Shown piece after piece: positions 26,358 through 32,927 of a stretch of 64,000 nucleotides of DNA (positions are counted from its first letter, which is position 1; every line of letters starts with the position of its first letter). The position numbers and the translations under genes are program-made. The DNA is taken from positions 80,748-144,747 of the forward strand of contig CANDNA010000007.1 in the NCBI GenBank assembly GCA_947385955.1, in the 5' to 3' direction. Below the pieces are notes generated by a model. It had not been told where the DNA came from, made no database searches, and was given only the letters and a program-made list of their open reading frames with translations. This stretch comes from an uncultured Clostridia bacterium. Lineage in GTDB: Bacteria > Bacillota > Clostridia > Lachnospirales > Lachnospiraceae.

Positions 26358-26558
26358 ATGATTAAAATTATCTCAAATATACAGGCTGAAGCGGAAATGG
26401 TAACAACTCTGCAAAGAGAACATGTAAAAAGAGCTGCACAAAAGGCAATGGAAGCCATAAAGGCAGAACTTCCAGAGAATGCCTGTACAGTGGAAGTAAT
26501 AGAGTATGTAATCTCTGAGATGGGGGAGACATTAAAAACAAAAAACATTATTTTATAA
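26358..26558 (+). CDS. Small early protein, unknown
   Basis: This 66-residue Ala/Glu-rich, probably helical protein starts at an ATG preceded by AGAGGA at 8 bases. No family is recognised. Its stop region overlaps the end of the convergent gene at 26553-27107 by six bases. It lies in the early transcript after the Cro-like gene and O3. Confidence 0.6.
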   Translation: MIKIISNIQAEAEMVTTLQREHVKRAAQKAMEAIKAELPENACTVEVIEYVISEMGETLKTKNIIL

Positions 26559-27107
26559 TTGTTTTTCAACCAAATCCTGTAACGTATATGAAATATTACG
26601 TAATTCTTTTCCTGGTGTTGCAGCTCTTGTTTGGATTAAATCTGAGTCGGCTTTGGGATCAATAGTAAAATAATCGGAATATACAGTGTCATTGGATTTG
26701 TATTCAATAGAAAAATGTAAGAGGTCGGGAGCTTTGTAGAGTTTCAGGGGGTCAATATTGCAGATGAAAGATTGTCCTGGCGCGATAAAATTGCCATTAA
26801 GGTGTTTGAAGGGAACATGATCTTCTTTATATGAATATTTTGATAAATCATAATTACATTTTAAAGAAGTAATATAAGCACCTGACTTGCCAAAGTTTTT
26901 AATAACAAGGTAATATCCTGGCTCTTGGAAATTGGTGGTACGTGAATAGATAGAAATGTATGGCCGTGTTGATTCTTTTATCATTGTTGAATTTTGTCTA
27001 AGAGTTTTTAAAGAAATTAAGATAGCAATGAGGCTTGTAATTAAAGATACGATAATCCCGGTTATTTCGATAATGTTTGAAGGGGTTAATGGTTGATATT
27101 GAAACAT
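26553..27107 (-). CDS. Membrane-anchored protein, unknown
   Basis: This 184-residue protein has one N-terminal hydrophobic helix (about 10-38, IIEITGIIVSLITSLIAILI) followed by a beta-rich domain with Tyr/Asn/Ser strands (STRPYISIYSRTTNF, YYLVIKNFGKSGAYI). This resembles Ig-like anchored proteins but gives no named family. The ATG at 27107 is used because a longer frame would run into the opposite-strand gene at 27226 and lacks a better ribosome site. It is transcribed against the early genes and so needs its own promoter. It is a likely lysogeny-expressed accessory (moron) gene. Confidence 0.55.
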   Translation of the reverse strand: MFQYQPLTPSNIIEITGIIVSLITSLIAILISLKTLRQNSTMIKESTRPYISIYSRTTNFQEPGYYLVIKNFGKSGAYITSLKCNYDLSKYSYKEDHVPFKHLNGNFIAPGQSFICNIDPLKLYKAPDLLHFSIEYKSNDTVYSDYFTIDPKADSDLIQTRAATPGKELRNISYTLQDLVEKQL

Positions 27108-27191
27108 ATGGTTCTCTCTTTCTTTTTTGTTTAGTGTGACAATAATTGCAAATACAGTATAAAGGAAAGTAGTCAAAAATTCAAGAAGATA

Positions 27192-27217
27192 GAGTATTTT
27201 TGGAGTAGTAAGAGGTG
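27192..27217 (+). repeat. Duplicated leader motif, copy 1
   Basis: GAGTATTTTT, GGAGTAGTA and GAGGTG occur in this order directly ahead of the gene at 27226. The same blocks recur at 28630-28656 ahead of the gene at 28665, suggesting segmental duplication of a translation-initiation leader. Confidence 0.6.
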
Positions 27218-27225
27218 ATTGCAGA

Positions 27226-27444
27226 GTGTCAGAGGAGCAGGAGATAAAACAGTATCTAAAGGAAAATGGGATATCCCAGGTATGGTTGAGTGAGAAAACA
27301 AAAATAGCACCCTGCAAGTTGAGTTATTCCTTTAACGGAAGAAGAAAACTGACACTGAGGGAATATTCAGTAATTTGTTGGGCACTTGGAGTAAATACGG
27401 ACAAGTTTTTGCGTCCGAGAGAACCAAGCAAGATTGTAGTATAG
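27226..27444 (+). CDS. Small helix-turn-helix protein
   Basis: This 72-residue protein resembles a minimal XRE domain: ISQVWLSEKTKIAPCKLSYSF, then LTLREYSVICWALGV. It begins at a GTG with AGAGGTGAT eight bases upstream. It is the second of three short HTH-like genes in the left arm. It probably regulates local promoters, but no operator can be assigned to it. Confidence 0.65.
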   Translation: MSEEQEIKQYLKENGISQVWLSEKTKIAPCKLSYSFNGRRKLTLREYSVICWALGVNTDKFLRPREPSKIVV

Positions 27445-27462
27445 AGGAGGTGAGAAGGAGGA

Positions 27463-27636
27463 ATGCGGATCTCAAAAAAGCGTTTCAAAGTTTTAGAAAA
27501 GAAAGTGGCAAGCCTTGAAAAAAAGCAAAGTCAGCCACTTGGTAAAGGGCTTTCGCTTGCAGAACAATCATTTTTGCTTGCAGCGCTAAATATTAAATTA
27601 TCAAAGGTGGATGCCTTGAGCGGCAAGAGAAGCTGA
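27463..27636 (+). CDS. 57-residue early protein
   Basis: The ATG at 27463 follows GAAGGAGG (ending 27461) closely, with a second GAGGAGG further upstream. The product is basic and helical at its N-terminus (ISKKRFKVLEKKVASLEKK), then Leu/Ala-rich. No family is recognised. Its last 36 bases overlap the end of the convergent gene at 27601-27819. It is short enough to be missed by usual length cut-offs. Confidence 0.5.
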   Translation: MRISKKRFKVLEKKVASLEKKQSQPLGKGLSLAEQSFLLAALNIKLSKVDALSGKRS

Positions 27637-27819
27637 CAATTCTTTGTGGTAGGCTTCTAACAGTGAGTTACAGTAATCCATTATTATTTCGTTTTGTGTG
27701 GCTTTATCAAGGACGGCTTTATCTTCGTCATCAATTTTAAAGTGGTTCTTGAATTTGCCATTAGCGGCATCGTGGGCACATTTGCAAATAGTGTCATCAA
27801 TGATTTTTGAAATATCCAT
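27601..27819 (-). CDS. 72-residue protein, unknown
   Basis: This small acidic helical protein (MDISKIIDDTICKCAHDAA at its start) is transcribed from the minus strand against the early genes. The ATG at 27819 is used since AGGAAAG lies 8 bases upstream; an earlier ATG at 27846 has no ribosome site. It overlaps the convergent 57-residue gene by 36 bases. Two Cys three residues apart near the N-terminus are the only notable residues. Confidence 0.5.
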   Translation of the reverse strand: MDISKIIDDTICKCAHDAANGKFKNHFKIDDEDKAVLDKATQNEIIMDYCNSLLEAYHKELSASLAAQGIHL

Positions 27820-27927
27820 GTTTGGCTCTTTCCTAGTATGTAGCAATAGTTTATGGATTAATTATATGGGGAGATATTTGGAAAATCAATATTTTTTACA
27901 GGAAAATCGAAACTAGGAGGTGATGTG

Positions 27928-28137
27928 TTGGAGATTGAAAAACGGCTGTCTGAAATTATTAAGTCCAGAGGAATCAATCTTGCTGAAATGGCTCGTTTGA
28001 TAGGCGTTCCTTATATGGCTTTGTATGACAGCATTAGGAACAAGTATAGAAAAAGAGAAATAAGAGGATGGGAATTGGTAAGAGTTTGTAAATTCCTGAA
28101 TGTTGACCCGAGGGATTTTGCAGATACGACACAGTAG
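27928..28137 (+). CDS. Small XRE-like DNA-binding protein
   Basis: This protein of about 69 residues has a helix-turn-helix pattern (INLAEMARLIGVPYMALYDSI) and a basic second half. TTG at 27928 is preferred to GTG at 27925 because AGGAGG (27915-27920) is 7 bases from it. It belongs to the run of tiny regulators in the prophage left arm. Confidence 0.65.
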   Translation: MEIEKRLSEIIKSRGINLAEMARLIGVPYMALYDSIRNKYRKREIRGWELVRVCKFLNVDPRDFADTTQ

Positions 28138-28147
28138 GAGGTGAGGG

Positions 28148-28369
28148 ATGGAGATAAATACTGAAACAGCAGTATGTGTTTGCCAACATATAAAAGCCTA
28201 TTTCAGGCAATGCACAGATACTGAAACGGCAGATTGGGGTGAACCTTGTGTGGATTGTAAATACGCTCTGGAGACTTGTAAATTTGATTGGCTCACCCAT
28301 TTGAAGCCATTATTTGAAGAAACAGGCATTGCTATTCGGTTAGGACGAGCGGGGCACTCTGATAAATAG
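28148..28369 (+). CDS. Small Cys-rich protein
   Basis: This 73-residue protein has seven Cys/His-type residues in its first half (CVCQHI, RQCTD, CVDCKYALETC), which suggests a small zinc-binding fold. A strong AGGAGGTGAGGG ribosome site precedes the ATG. Its 3' end overlaps the convergent gene at 28332-28532 by 38 bases. Role unknown. Confidence 0.6.
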   Translation: MEINTETAVCVCQHIKAYFRQCTDTETADWGEPCVDCKYALETCKFDWLTHLKPLFEETGIAIRLGRAGHSDK

Positions 28370-28532
28370 GGCAATTATCTGCGTTTGGACATTCATCAAT
28401 ATGAGTGCAGTCAAATGTCCCCCTTTTATAATTTTTAGAGAGCGTTCCACGGATTGGAACATAAGTGTAGTTGACAGCAATGGAGTTGCTACCTTGTATG
28501 TAGGGGCAATCTCCGATGTAAGTATTTAGCAT
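28332..28532 (-). CDS. 66-residue Cys-containing protein
   Basis: The product ends with a Cys cluster (FDCTHIDECPNADNCPIY) that could bind a metal. GGAAG lies 7 bases before the ATG at 28532; longer in-frame starts lack a ribosome site. It is transcribed against the early genes and overlaps the small Cys-rich protein gene tail to tail. Confidence 0.45.
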   Translation of the reverse strand: MLNTYIGDCPYIQGSNSIAVNYTYVPIRGTLSKNYKRGTFDCTHIDECPNADNCPIYQSAPLVLTE

Positions 28533-28629
28533 ATGGAAACTTCCGTTCATTTGTTGTGATGTAAAAATATTACCATAATAGGGAAAGTATTTCAATGTTA
28601 AGAAAAAAAGTGGAAAAGACAAGCCGATT

Positions 28630-28656
28630 GAGTATTTTTCGGAGTAGTAGGAGGTG
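28630..28656 (+). repeat. Duplicated leader motif, copy 2
   Basis: The blocks GAGTATTTTT, GGAGTAGTA and GAGGTG match copy 1 at 27192-27217 with one inserted base and one substitution. Confidence 0.6.
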
Positions 28657-28664
28657 GGAAGAGA

Positions 28665-28853
28665 ATGTTTATACCTAAGTGGTATTGGGAGTATCAGAAC
28701 CGAAAGTGTGATGATTTAGAGCGTAGGGTAAAAAGATTGGAACTTATGCTAATGAAAGATGCCCAAAATAAAATAGCCAGCCTTCGAGATAAGAATGCTG
28801 GCTCTGTAAGTAAAGATGGAATATTAACTATTGAGGAAATCCTTAACAAGTGA
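28665..28853 (+). CDS. 62-residue coiled-coil protein
   Basis: This small charged protein has a heptad-like middle (CDDLERRVKRLELMLMKDA) indicating a coiled coil, and starts MFIPKWYWEYQNRK. It has a strong AGGAGGTGGG ribosome site within the duplicated leader motif. Its end overlaps the convergent gene at 28824-29237 by 30 bases. Confidence 0.55.
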   Translation: MFIPKWYWEYQNRKCDDLERRVKRLELMLMKDAQNKIASLRDKNAGSVSKDGILTIEEILNK

Positions 28854-29237
28854 ATTTACATTGTCCATGTGTGTATTATTTGCATCCAATAAATTATAAA
28901 GACGAATTAAACCAGCAGAGTCTACAGGATCAAATTGACTGTTGGTTATTTCAATGGCAAGGCTGCTGGTTTCTTCTTGGACTCTGAGAGAAAGAATACT
29001 ACCATTTGGAGGTGATATTTTAGTTGTATTATCGGAAAAGAGAAGTAAAAGTAAATAACCCGTTTTATATTTTGCGCAATAACTATAAGAAGGAAATAAA
29101 ACAAAGTCAAAAATTTCCTCTCCATTATGTAAAGGTTTTAATTTGAAAGTGGATGATAAAGTGTTCCAATTTAAATCTTTTGATTTTGTTTTTTGTACTG
29201 CTTTGTCTATAAAAGCCATTGCTGTGTTAGTATCCAT
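28824..29237 (-). CDS. Soluble protein, unknown, second gene of minus-strand pair
   Basis: This 137-residue protein is mixed alpha/beta with no recognised motif (AMAFIDKAVQKTKSKDLNW, then TGYLLLLLFSDNTTK). A ribosome site AAGGAG precedes the ATG by about 10 bases. It follows the small membrane-protein gene by 7 bases on the minus strand, so the two are likely co-expressed. Its low GC and orientation mark it as an accessory gene in the early region. Confidence 0.55.
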   Translation of the reverse strand: MDTNTAMAFIDKAVQKTKSKDLNWNTLSSTFKLKPLHNGEEIFDFVLFPSYSYCAKYKTGYLLLLLFSDNTTKISPPNGSILSLRVQEETSSLAIEITNSQFDPVDSAGLIRLYNLLDANNTHMDNVNSLVKDFLNS

Positions 29238-29244
29238 ACAGAAA

Positions 29245-29631
29245 TTACTCCTTTTTTGATAATCTGGCTATTAAAAAATTAATATCTTGTCGTATTTTCG
29301 CCCTGTTTGCGTCGTTGATGCCGTTTTTTAGAAGATGCGTACACCGAAAAGCATGAAAGATACAACGAGGGGAAGAGATGAGCAAATATTTTATTTGATA
29401 TTCAAATAGTGCTACTTGCAGAGTGTCTTGAATTTTAATAGAAGTCAAACCATCATCCCAAATATTTTGTTGCAATGCAAGTAGTTGAGAAAGTAGAGCA
29501 TTATGTTCTCTATTATATGCTTTTTTCTGTGTTTCAGTTTTGGCATATATTTTGCGGAATATTCCAACAGATATAATAAAACTTACAATCGATAGAATGT
29601 CTGCAATATAACTGAATATAGTCCAGTCCAT
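29245..29631 (-). CDS. Small membrane protein, first gene of minus-strand pair
   Basis: This 128-residue protein has one N-terminal hydrophobic helix (MDWTIFSYIADILSIVSFII) followed by a cytosolic helical domain. The ATG at 29631 has TTGGAGG 8 bases upstream, so an earlier in-frame TTG at 29679, which would cross a regulatory palindrome, is not used. It is paired with the soluble protein gene at 28824-29237. Function unknown; the soluble-plus-membrane pairing again resembles prophage accessory cassettes. Confidence 0.55.
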   Translation of the reverse strand: MDWTIFSYIADILSIVSFIISVGIFRKIYAKTETQKKAYNREHNALLSQLLALQQNIWDDGLTSIKIQDTLQVALFEYQIKYLLISSPRCIFHAFRCTHLLKNGINDANRAKIRQDINFLIARLSKKE

Positions 29632-29664
29632 GCTAAGTTCCTCCAATCGCATTTTATCATGACG

Positions 29665-29678
29665 TGAAAAATATTTCA
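29665..29678. promoter_or_regulatory. Operator-like palindrome O4
   Basis: TGAAA-AATA-TTTCA lies in the divergent gap between the minus-strand membrane gene and the plus-strand gene at 29709. It resembles O1 and O3 (TGAAAAATATT core) and may bind the same repressor. Confidence 0.45.
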
Positions 29679-29708
29679 AGAAAATTCATATAGGAAGAGG
29701 TGATAAAG

Positions 29709-29906
29709 ATGGAACAGCCAAGAGAACCTAAGTTTTATCCGAATGAAGTATCTTTTTCTGCTGGTACGAGTGGAAATGCAGAAAAAACACTTCAAAGCAT
29801 TGATGGTACTTTGAAGCGAAATCATTCTTCTGGAATTGAAAAACCAAATTTCCGCTTTGGACGATCTGGTTCCTTTTCAACAGAAGTCAGAAGAAAACTC
29901 AACTGA
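29709..29906 (+). CDS. 65-residue protein, unknown
   Basis: This polar Ser/Gly/Asn-rich protein (PNEVSFSAGTSGNAEKT, FRFGRSGSFSTEVRRK) looks largely disordered. GAAGAGGTGAT precedes the ATG. It is divergent from the minus-strand membrane gene, with operator-like palindrome O4 between them. No family recognised. Confidence 0.5.
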   Translation: MEQPREPKFYPNEVSFSAGTSGNAEKTLQSIDGTLKRNHSSGIEKPNFRFGRSGSFSTEVRRKLN

Positions 29907-29954
29907 TTAACATGTTGGATGGAATATTCTTTAAAAATCATTTGAAAACAGAAA

Positions 29955-29990
29955 AAGAACTACCCCGATCCCATATGAAATTCGGGGTAG
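29955..29990 (-). terminator. Terminator of the hicAB operon
   Basis: CTACCCCGA (29960-29968) pairs with TCGGGGTAG (29982-29990). On the minus strand the stem is followed by TTCTTTTTC, so it ends the hicA-hicB transcript. Confidence 0.75.
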
Positions 29991-30002
29991 CTGATTTAAG
30001 TG

Positions 30003-30380
30003 TCAGATCTGTATTTTGGAGAGAAGCGCCTCTTGTAATACCTGTGAAAAATTGATTCCCATAGAAATGGCACGGTCATTCAGCCATGACGGTATGGTTA
30101 AAGTCTTTTTTACTGCTTTCGTGTCCTTATACTGGTTAATGTCGCAGGATACAAGAGAGGAAAAGCCATCATCTGTATGAATGACAGAAATATCGGAAGG
30201 AGCGGCAATCGCTTTTTTCTGTTCCAAAAGGGTGAGAAGATAGGCGGCTAAGGCTTCCTGTGCCGATTCCATAGTTTCATTGATGGAACTGCCATATGTG
30301 TGGCAGCCCTCCAGATCGGGAAATTCAACCCAATATGCGTCCTCTTCTTTGTGGAAGATGGCGGGATATACAAACAGCAT
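30003..30380 (-). CDS. hicB: HicB antitoxin
   Basis: This 125-residue protein has the HicB partial RNase-H-like fold at its N-terminus (YPAIFHKEEDAYWVEFPDLEG, then GCHTYGSSINETMESAQEAL) and a C-terminal DNA-binding segment (LTIPSWLNDRAISMGINFS). It neutralises HicA and represses the operon. It lies downstream of hicA on the minus strand, separated by about 34 bases, with GGAGG before its ATG. The gene order toxin first is usual for this family. Confidence 0.9.
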   Translation of the reverse strand: MLFVYPAIFHKEEDAYWVEFPDLEGCHTYGSSINETMESAQEALAAYLLTLLEQKKAIAAPSDISVIHTDDGFSSLVSCDINQYKDTKAVKKTLTIPSWLNDRAISMGINFSQVLQEALLSKIQI

Positions 30381-30414
30381 AATGATACCTCCTTGTGGTT
30401 TAAGGAGAGGAGGG

Positions 30415-30591
30415 CTATCTCAGCCCGGCCTCCTTAAGAATACTATTGAGTAAGCCGATAGGAACATCTTTGCCATGTAAGGGAACAACAATAGTTTTCC
30501 CATGTTTTTGAAGAACATGATGGCTGCCGTTGATTCTGACTACATTCCATCCATTTTTCTTCAAAAGTTTTAGCAGGTCTTTATCTTTCAT
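30415..30591 (-). CDS. hicA: HicA toxin (mRNA interferase)
   Basis: This 58-residue protein reads MKDKDLLKLLKKNGW, then VRINGSHHVLQKHGK, then TIVVPLHGKDVPIGLLNSIL. This is the double-stranded-RNA-binding fold of HicA with its catalytic histidine in GSHH. It is a ribosome-independent mRNA endoribonuclease kept inactive by HicB. GGAGG lies 7 bases before the ATG. Its promoter contains a palindrome between -35 and -10. The gene is below common length cut-offs. Confidence 0.9.
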   Translation of the reverse strand: MKDKDLLKLLKKNGWNVVRINGSHHVLQKHGKTIVVPLHGKDVPIGLLNSILKEAGLR

Positions 30592-30612
30592 GTTCCGCCT
30601 CCTTACAAAAAC

Positions 30613-30641
30613 AGTATAACACGTGCTGCACGTATGGTCAA
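30613..30641 (-). promoter_or_regulatory. hicAB promoter with operator
   Basis: Minus-strand TTGACC (30636-30641) and TATACT (30613-30618) are 17 bases apart. The spacer holds the palindrome ACGTGC-T-GCACGT (30621-30633), a likely HicB or HicAB binding site. Confidence 0.8.
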
Positions 30642-30699
30642 GAGGGCGGGAAAAATTAACAGGAGACAGGGAAATTTAATTCAATGCAGGAGGGCAAGT

Positions 30700-30891
30700 A
30701 TGACAATCAAAGGAGCCAAAACAATAGCAGAGTACGTCATCAGGCGTTGGATGGCGGAGCAGAATTTTGCTATAGGGTATTTTGAACTTACCATGAATGG
30801 GAATGAGGGAACGCTGACAGACAGGACCGGGGATTGTATGGTACTTGTATATGATTCCGGAAGGAAAGCAGTGTATGTAAAAGAAGAATAA
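30700..30891 (+). CDS. Small phage protein, unknown
   Basis: This 63-residue protein (TIKGAKTIAEYVIRRWMAEQ, then DCMVLVYDSGRKAVYVKE) has a helix followed by a beta hairpin. The ATG at 30700 follows AGGAGGG at 6-7 bases and is preferred to an upstream in-frame start at 30634 inside the hicAB promoter. It appears to open the plus-strand run leading to the replication genes. Confidence 0.6.
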   Translation: MTIKGAKTIAEYVIRRWMAEQNFAIGYFELTMNGNEGTLTDRTGDCMVLVYDSGRKAVYVKEE

Positions 30892-30997
30892 AGATGCCGG
30901 GAGGCAGGCGGATACCGGGAAATGCGGCAATAACCCGATGCGGACCGGCAAATATTGTACAAGCGGGCAGGCATAAGATAAAAACGGAGGTGGTGGT

Positions 30998-31207
30998 ATG
31001 GCCAGAAGGAAGCAGTTGGAAATAAAATGTGAAGTTACATTTTCAGAAGGTGCGATAGACAGAATCACACAGGCATTTGTGGATTTGTACTATGGTATTC
31101 AGGATGGCCTGTATGAGTACAATGGGCCGCCGCTGGATGGAAGGCGGCATAAAGAGAGTGAGGAACATAAGCAGGAACAGCAGGATGCCCAGGATGAAAC
31201 CGCGTGA
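30998..31207 (+). CDS. Small phage protein, unknown
   Basis: This 69-residue protein has a folded first half (KCEVTFSEGAIDRITQAFVDLYYG) and an acidic Glu/Gln/His-rich tail. ACGGAGGTGG precedes the ATG. No family recognised. It belongs to the plus-strand early transcript between hicAB and the Rep gene. The 106 bases before it contain a GC-rich stretch with no supported gene. Confidence 0.55.
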   Translation: MARRKQLEIKCEVTFSEGAIDRITQAFVDLYYGIQDGLYEYNGPPLDGRRHKESEEHKQEQQDAQDETA

Positions 31208-31255
31208 GCGGTCATAGATGGGACAAGCTATCCGGATATGGGAGACAGTACATAT

Positions 31256-31564
31256 ATGAAGGAAGAATTGAAGAGGGCATGGAAAGAAGCAGTCAGTTTT
31301 CCGGGCAGCAGTCCGCCGGAAGAAGCTGTGGAGATCGGACGCATTGAAAAAGGAGGAATTATTTTTATTTTTTACAGGGGGAAAGCAGGATACTACTATA
31401 ACACAGTGCAGGGGATTGCATTTGCCGGATGGCTGGAGGAGCGTATTCAGGAGAAGGCGGGGCATAAACTCCATCAGAAAAAAACGGATGCACCAAAAGA
31501 TGCATCCGTGCGGACAAGCCATGCATGTCCACCACATAAAATAGACATTTATATGGTAACATGA
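31256..31564 (+). CDS. Small phage protein, unknown
   Basis: This protein of about 102 residues has a compact first part (MKEELKRAWKEAVSFPG, FIFYRGKAGYYYNTVQ) and a polar tail of 30 residues. The start is uncertain: ATG at 31256 has GGGAG 11 bases upstream, while ATG at 31238 would add six residues without a ribosome site. The 3' third of the gene lies over a strong minus-strand terminator hairpin and a candidate small RNA, so the tail sequence may be constrained by RNA rather than protein. Confidence 0.55.
   Translation: MKEELKRAWKEAVSFPGSSPPEEAVEIGRIEKGGIIFIFYRGKAGYYYNTVQGIAFAGWLEERIQEKAGHKLHQKKTDAPKDASVRTSHACPPHKIDIYMVT
31477..31509 (-). terminator. Minus-strand intrinsic terminator
   Basis: ACGGATGCA (31484-31492) pairs with TGCATCCGT (31501-31509), and on the minus strand seven T residues follow (31483-31477). 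No minus-strand protein gene ends here. Confidence 0.7.
31477..31546 (-). ncRNA. Candidate small antisense RNA
   Basis: On the minus strand, TTGACT (31576-31581) and TACCAT (31553-31558), 17 bases apart, would start RNA near 31546. The transcript would fold a small stem (GGACA/TGTCC, 31512-31530) and end at a 9-bp hairpin followed by seven T residues. This gives an RNA of about 70 nt without a convincing reading frame, antisense to the end of the gene at 31256-31564. Confidence 0.35.
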
Positions 31565-31644
31565 ATGGCCTGACAAGTCAACAGGGGGCACTGAGATGCC
31601 CTTAAAATAACCATATCAGGATATTAAAGTTAGGACAGTGGGCT

Positions 31645-32457
31645 ATGTACTGGAGAGATAAATGGGATTTTACGGAATCAATTGAGTATGAGTATAAATT
31701 TGCAGGGAACTATGGAGCAAAAGGGGAGAAGAGGCAGAAGAAAAAGAAAATCACACGGGAGCAGGTCAGAAAGCAGAATCAGTTGAATCGGGAAAAGAAG
31801 ATGAGGCGGCTGATCAAAGCGAATTTTGGCAGGGGAGATATATGGGCCTGTCTGAAATATCCGAAAGGGACACGGAAACCGGTGGAAGAAGTGGAAAAAG
31901 ATCTGAAAAGATTTATCCGCAATATGCGCCGGGCCTATCAGAGGAGAAAAGAGGTCTTTCGGTATGTTTACAGGATGGAGATAGGAAAGCAGGGAGGCAT
32001 TCATATCCATATTCTGGTGAACAGGATCAGCGGGGAGCCGGGGACAGATATGCTGATACAGAAATACTGGCAGCAGGGAAGGGCCAGTTATGAAAATATT
32101 TACGGCTCCGGAGGCTACCGGGCTCTGGCAGAGTATATTGTGAAACAGCCGGATCAGGAAACAATGGAGCAAATGGCGTTGTTTGATCTGAAGGACCGGA
32201 AGAAGCTGATCAGATATTCCAGTTCAAAGAATCTGATACGTCCGGAACCGGAGAGGAGCAGGTACAGGCGCAGAACGCTCAGGAAACTGATTGGGATGAT
32301 CTTAAGAGGGGATGGGCCGGAACCGTCACCGGGCTATTACATAGACAGAAGCAGCGTATATATGGGAATCAATCCATTTACCGGATATTCCTATCTGCAG
32401 TATACAGAACACCGGATAGAGAATCAGAGAAAGGAGGAACCGCCGTGGATCTGGTAA
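31645..32457 (+). CDS. HUH-type replication initiator (Rep)
   Basis: This 270-residue protein has the marks of a rolling-circle Rep endonuclease: a metal-binding HUH motif at His120-Ile-His122 (GGIHIHILVN) and a downstream tyrosine/lysine motif with Tyr158, Tyr164 and Lys167 (YRALAEYIVKQ). The first 60 residues are strongly basic. Such enzymes nick one strand and stay linked through tyrosine. Here it probably initiates phage DNA replication; a mobilisation-like role is possible. Its end overlaps the next gene by 13 bases. The start at 31645 has only a weak ribosome site (GGACAGTGGG). Confidence 0.75.
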   Translation: MYWRDKWDFTESIEYEYKFAGNYGAKGEKRQKKKKITREQVRKQNQLNREKKMRRLIKANFGRGDIWACLKYPKGTRKPVEEVEKDLKRFIRNMRRAYQRRKEVFRYVYRMEIGKQGGIHIHILVNRISGEPGTDMLIQKYWQQGRASYENIYGSGGYRALAEYIVKQPDQETMEQMALFDLKDRKKLIRYSSSKNLIRPEPERSRYRRRTLRKLIGMILRGDGPEPSPGYYIDRSSVYMGINPFTGYSYLQYTEHRIENQRKEEPPWIW

Positions 32458-32927
32458 ATATTTATACTTATGTGGAGAAAAAAGGATTGGCCAGGTGCAG
32501 CCGCTGCGCCGGATATATCCTGGAACTGGAGCGGGAAGGCAAAGAACCGGTTACACTCAGCCATATCATTGCATTGGAAGATGTCACAAACAGACAGGCA
32601 GAACTGCGGACGTTGACGGCTGCTCTGGAAAGGATGAAAAAACCCTCCAGGCTTTGTATTTACGAAACGTCCCGGTATGTGGCAGCAGGGTATACATGTC
32701 AGTGGGTGAAGGAGTGGAAAGAAAACGGCTGGATGACAAAACATAACGAACCGGTAGCCAATGTGGATGACTGGAGGAGGCTGGATGAACTGCTCCGTGT
32801 ACATGTGGTGAAATGGATGCTGACGGATCGTCATCCATATAGCGGGTGGCTGGAACGGGTGGTAAAGAATGCATCCGGATGTGACTTAAAGGAGGATGGA
32901 ACATGCTTGAAAATGGGGAACGGATAA
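32445..32927 (+). CDS. RNase H-like protein with altered active site
   Basis: The 160-residue protein follows RNase HI topology: IYTYVEKKG for strand 1, AELRTLTAALERMKKPSRL for strand 3 to helix A, IYETSRYVAAGY for strand 4, and CQWVKEWKENGW and DDWRRLDELL for later helices. Compared with RNase HI, the first catalytic Asp is Tyr9 and the third acid is Glu74 rather than Asp, while Glu53 is kept. Catalysis is therefore doubtful, and a nucleic-acid-binding role is possible. The GTG start at 32445 has AAGGAGG 7 bases upstream and overlaps the rep gene. Confidence 0.65.
   Translation: MDLVNIYTYVEKKGLARCSRCAGYILELEREGKEPVTLSHIIALEDVTNRQAELRTLTAALERMKKPSRLCIYETSRYVAAGYTCQWVKEWKENGWMTKHNEPVANVDDWRRLDELLRVHVVKWMLTDRHPYSGWLERVVKNASGCDLKEDGTCLKMGNG

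Noticed and set aside
26358..29906. CRISPR-like array in the AT-rich early region
   Set aside because: The only repeats are two copies of a leader motif and dispersed operator palindromes; there is no regular spacing or spacer set.
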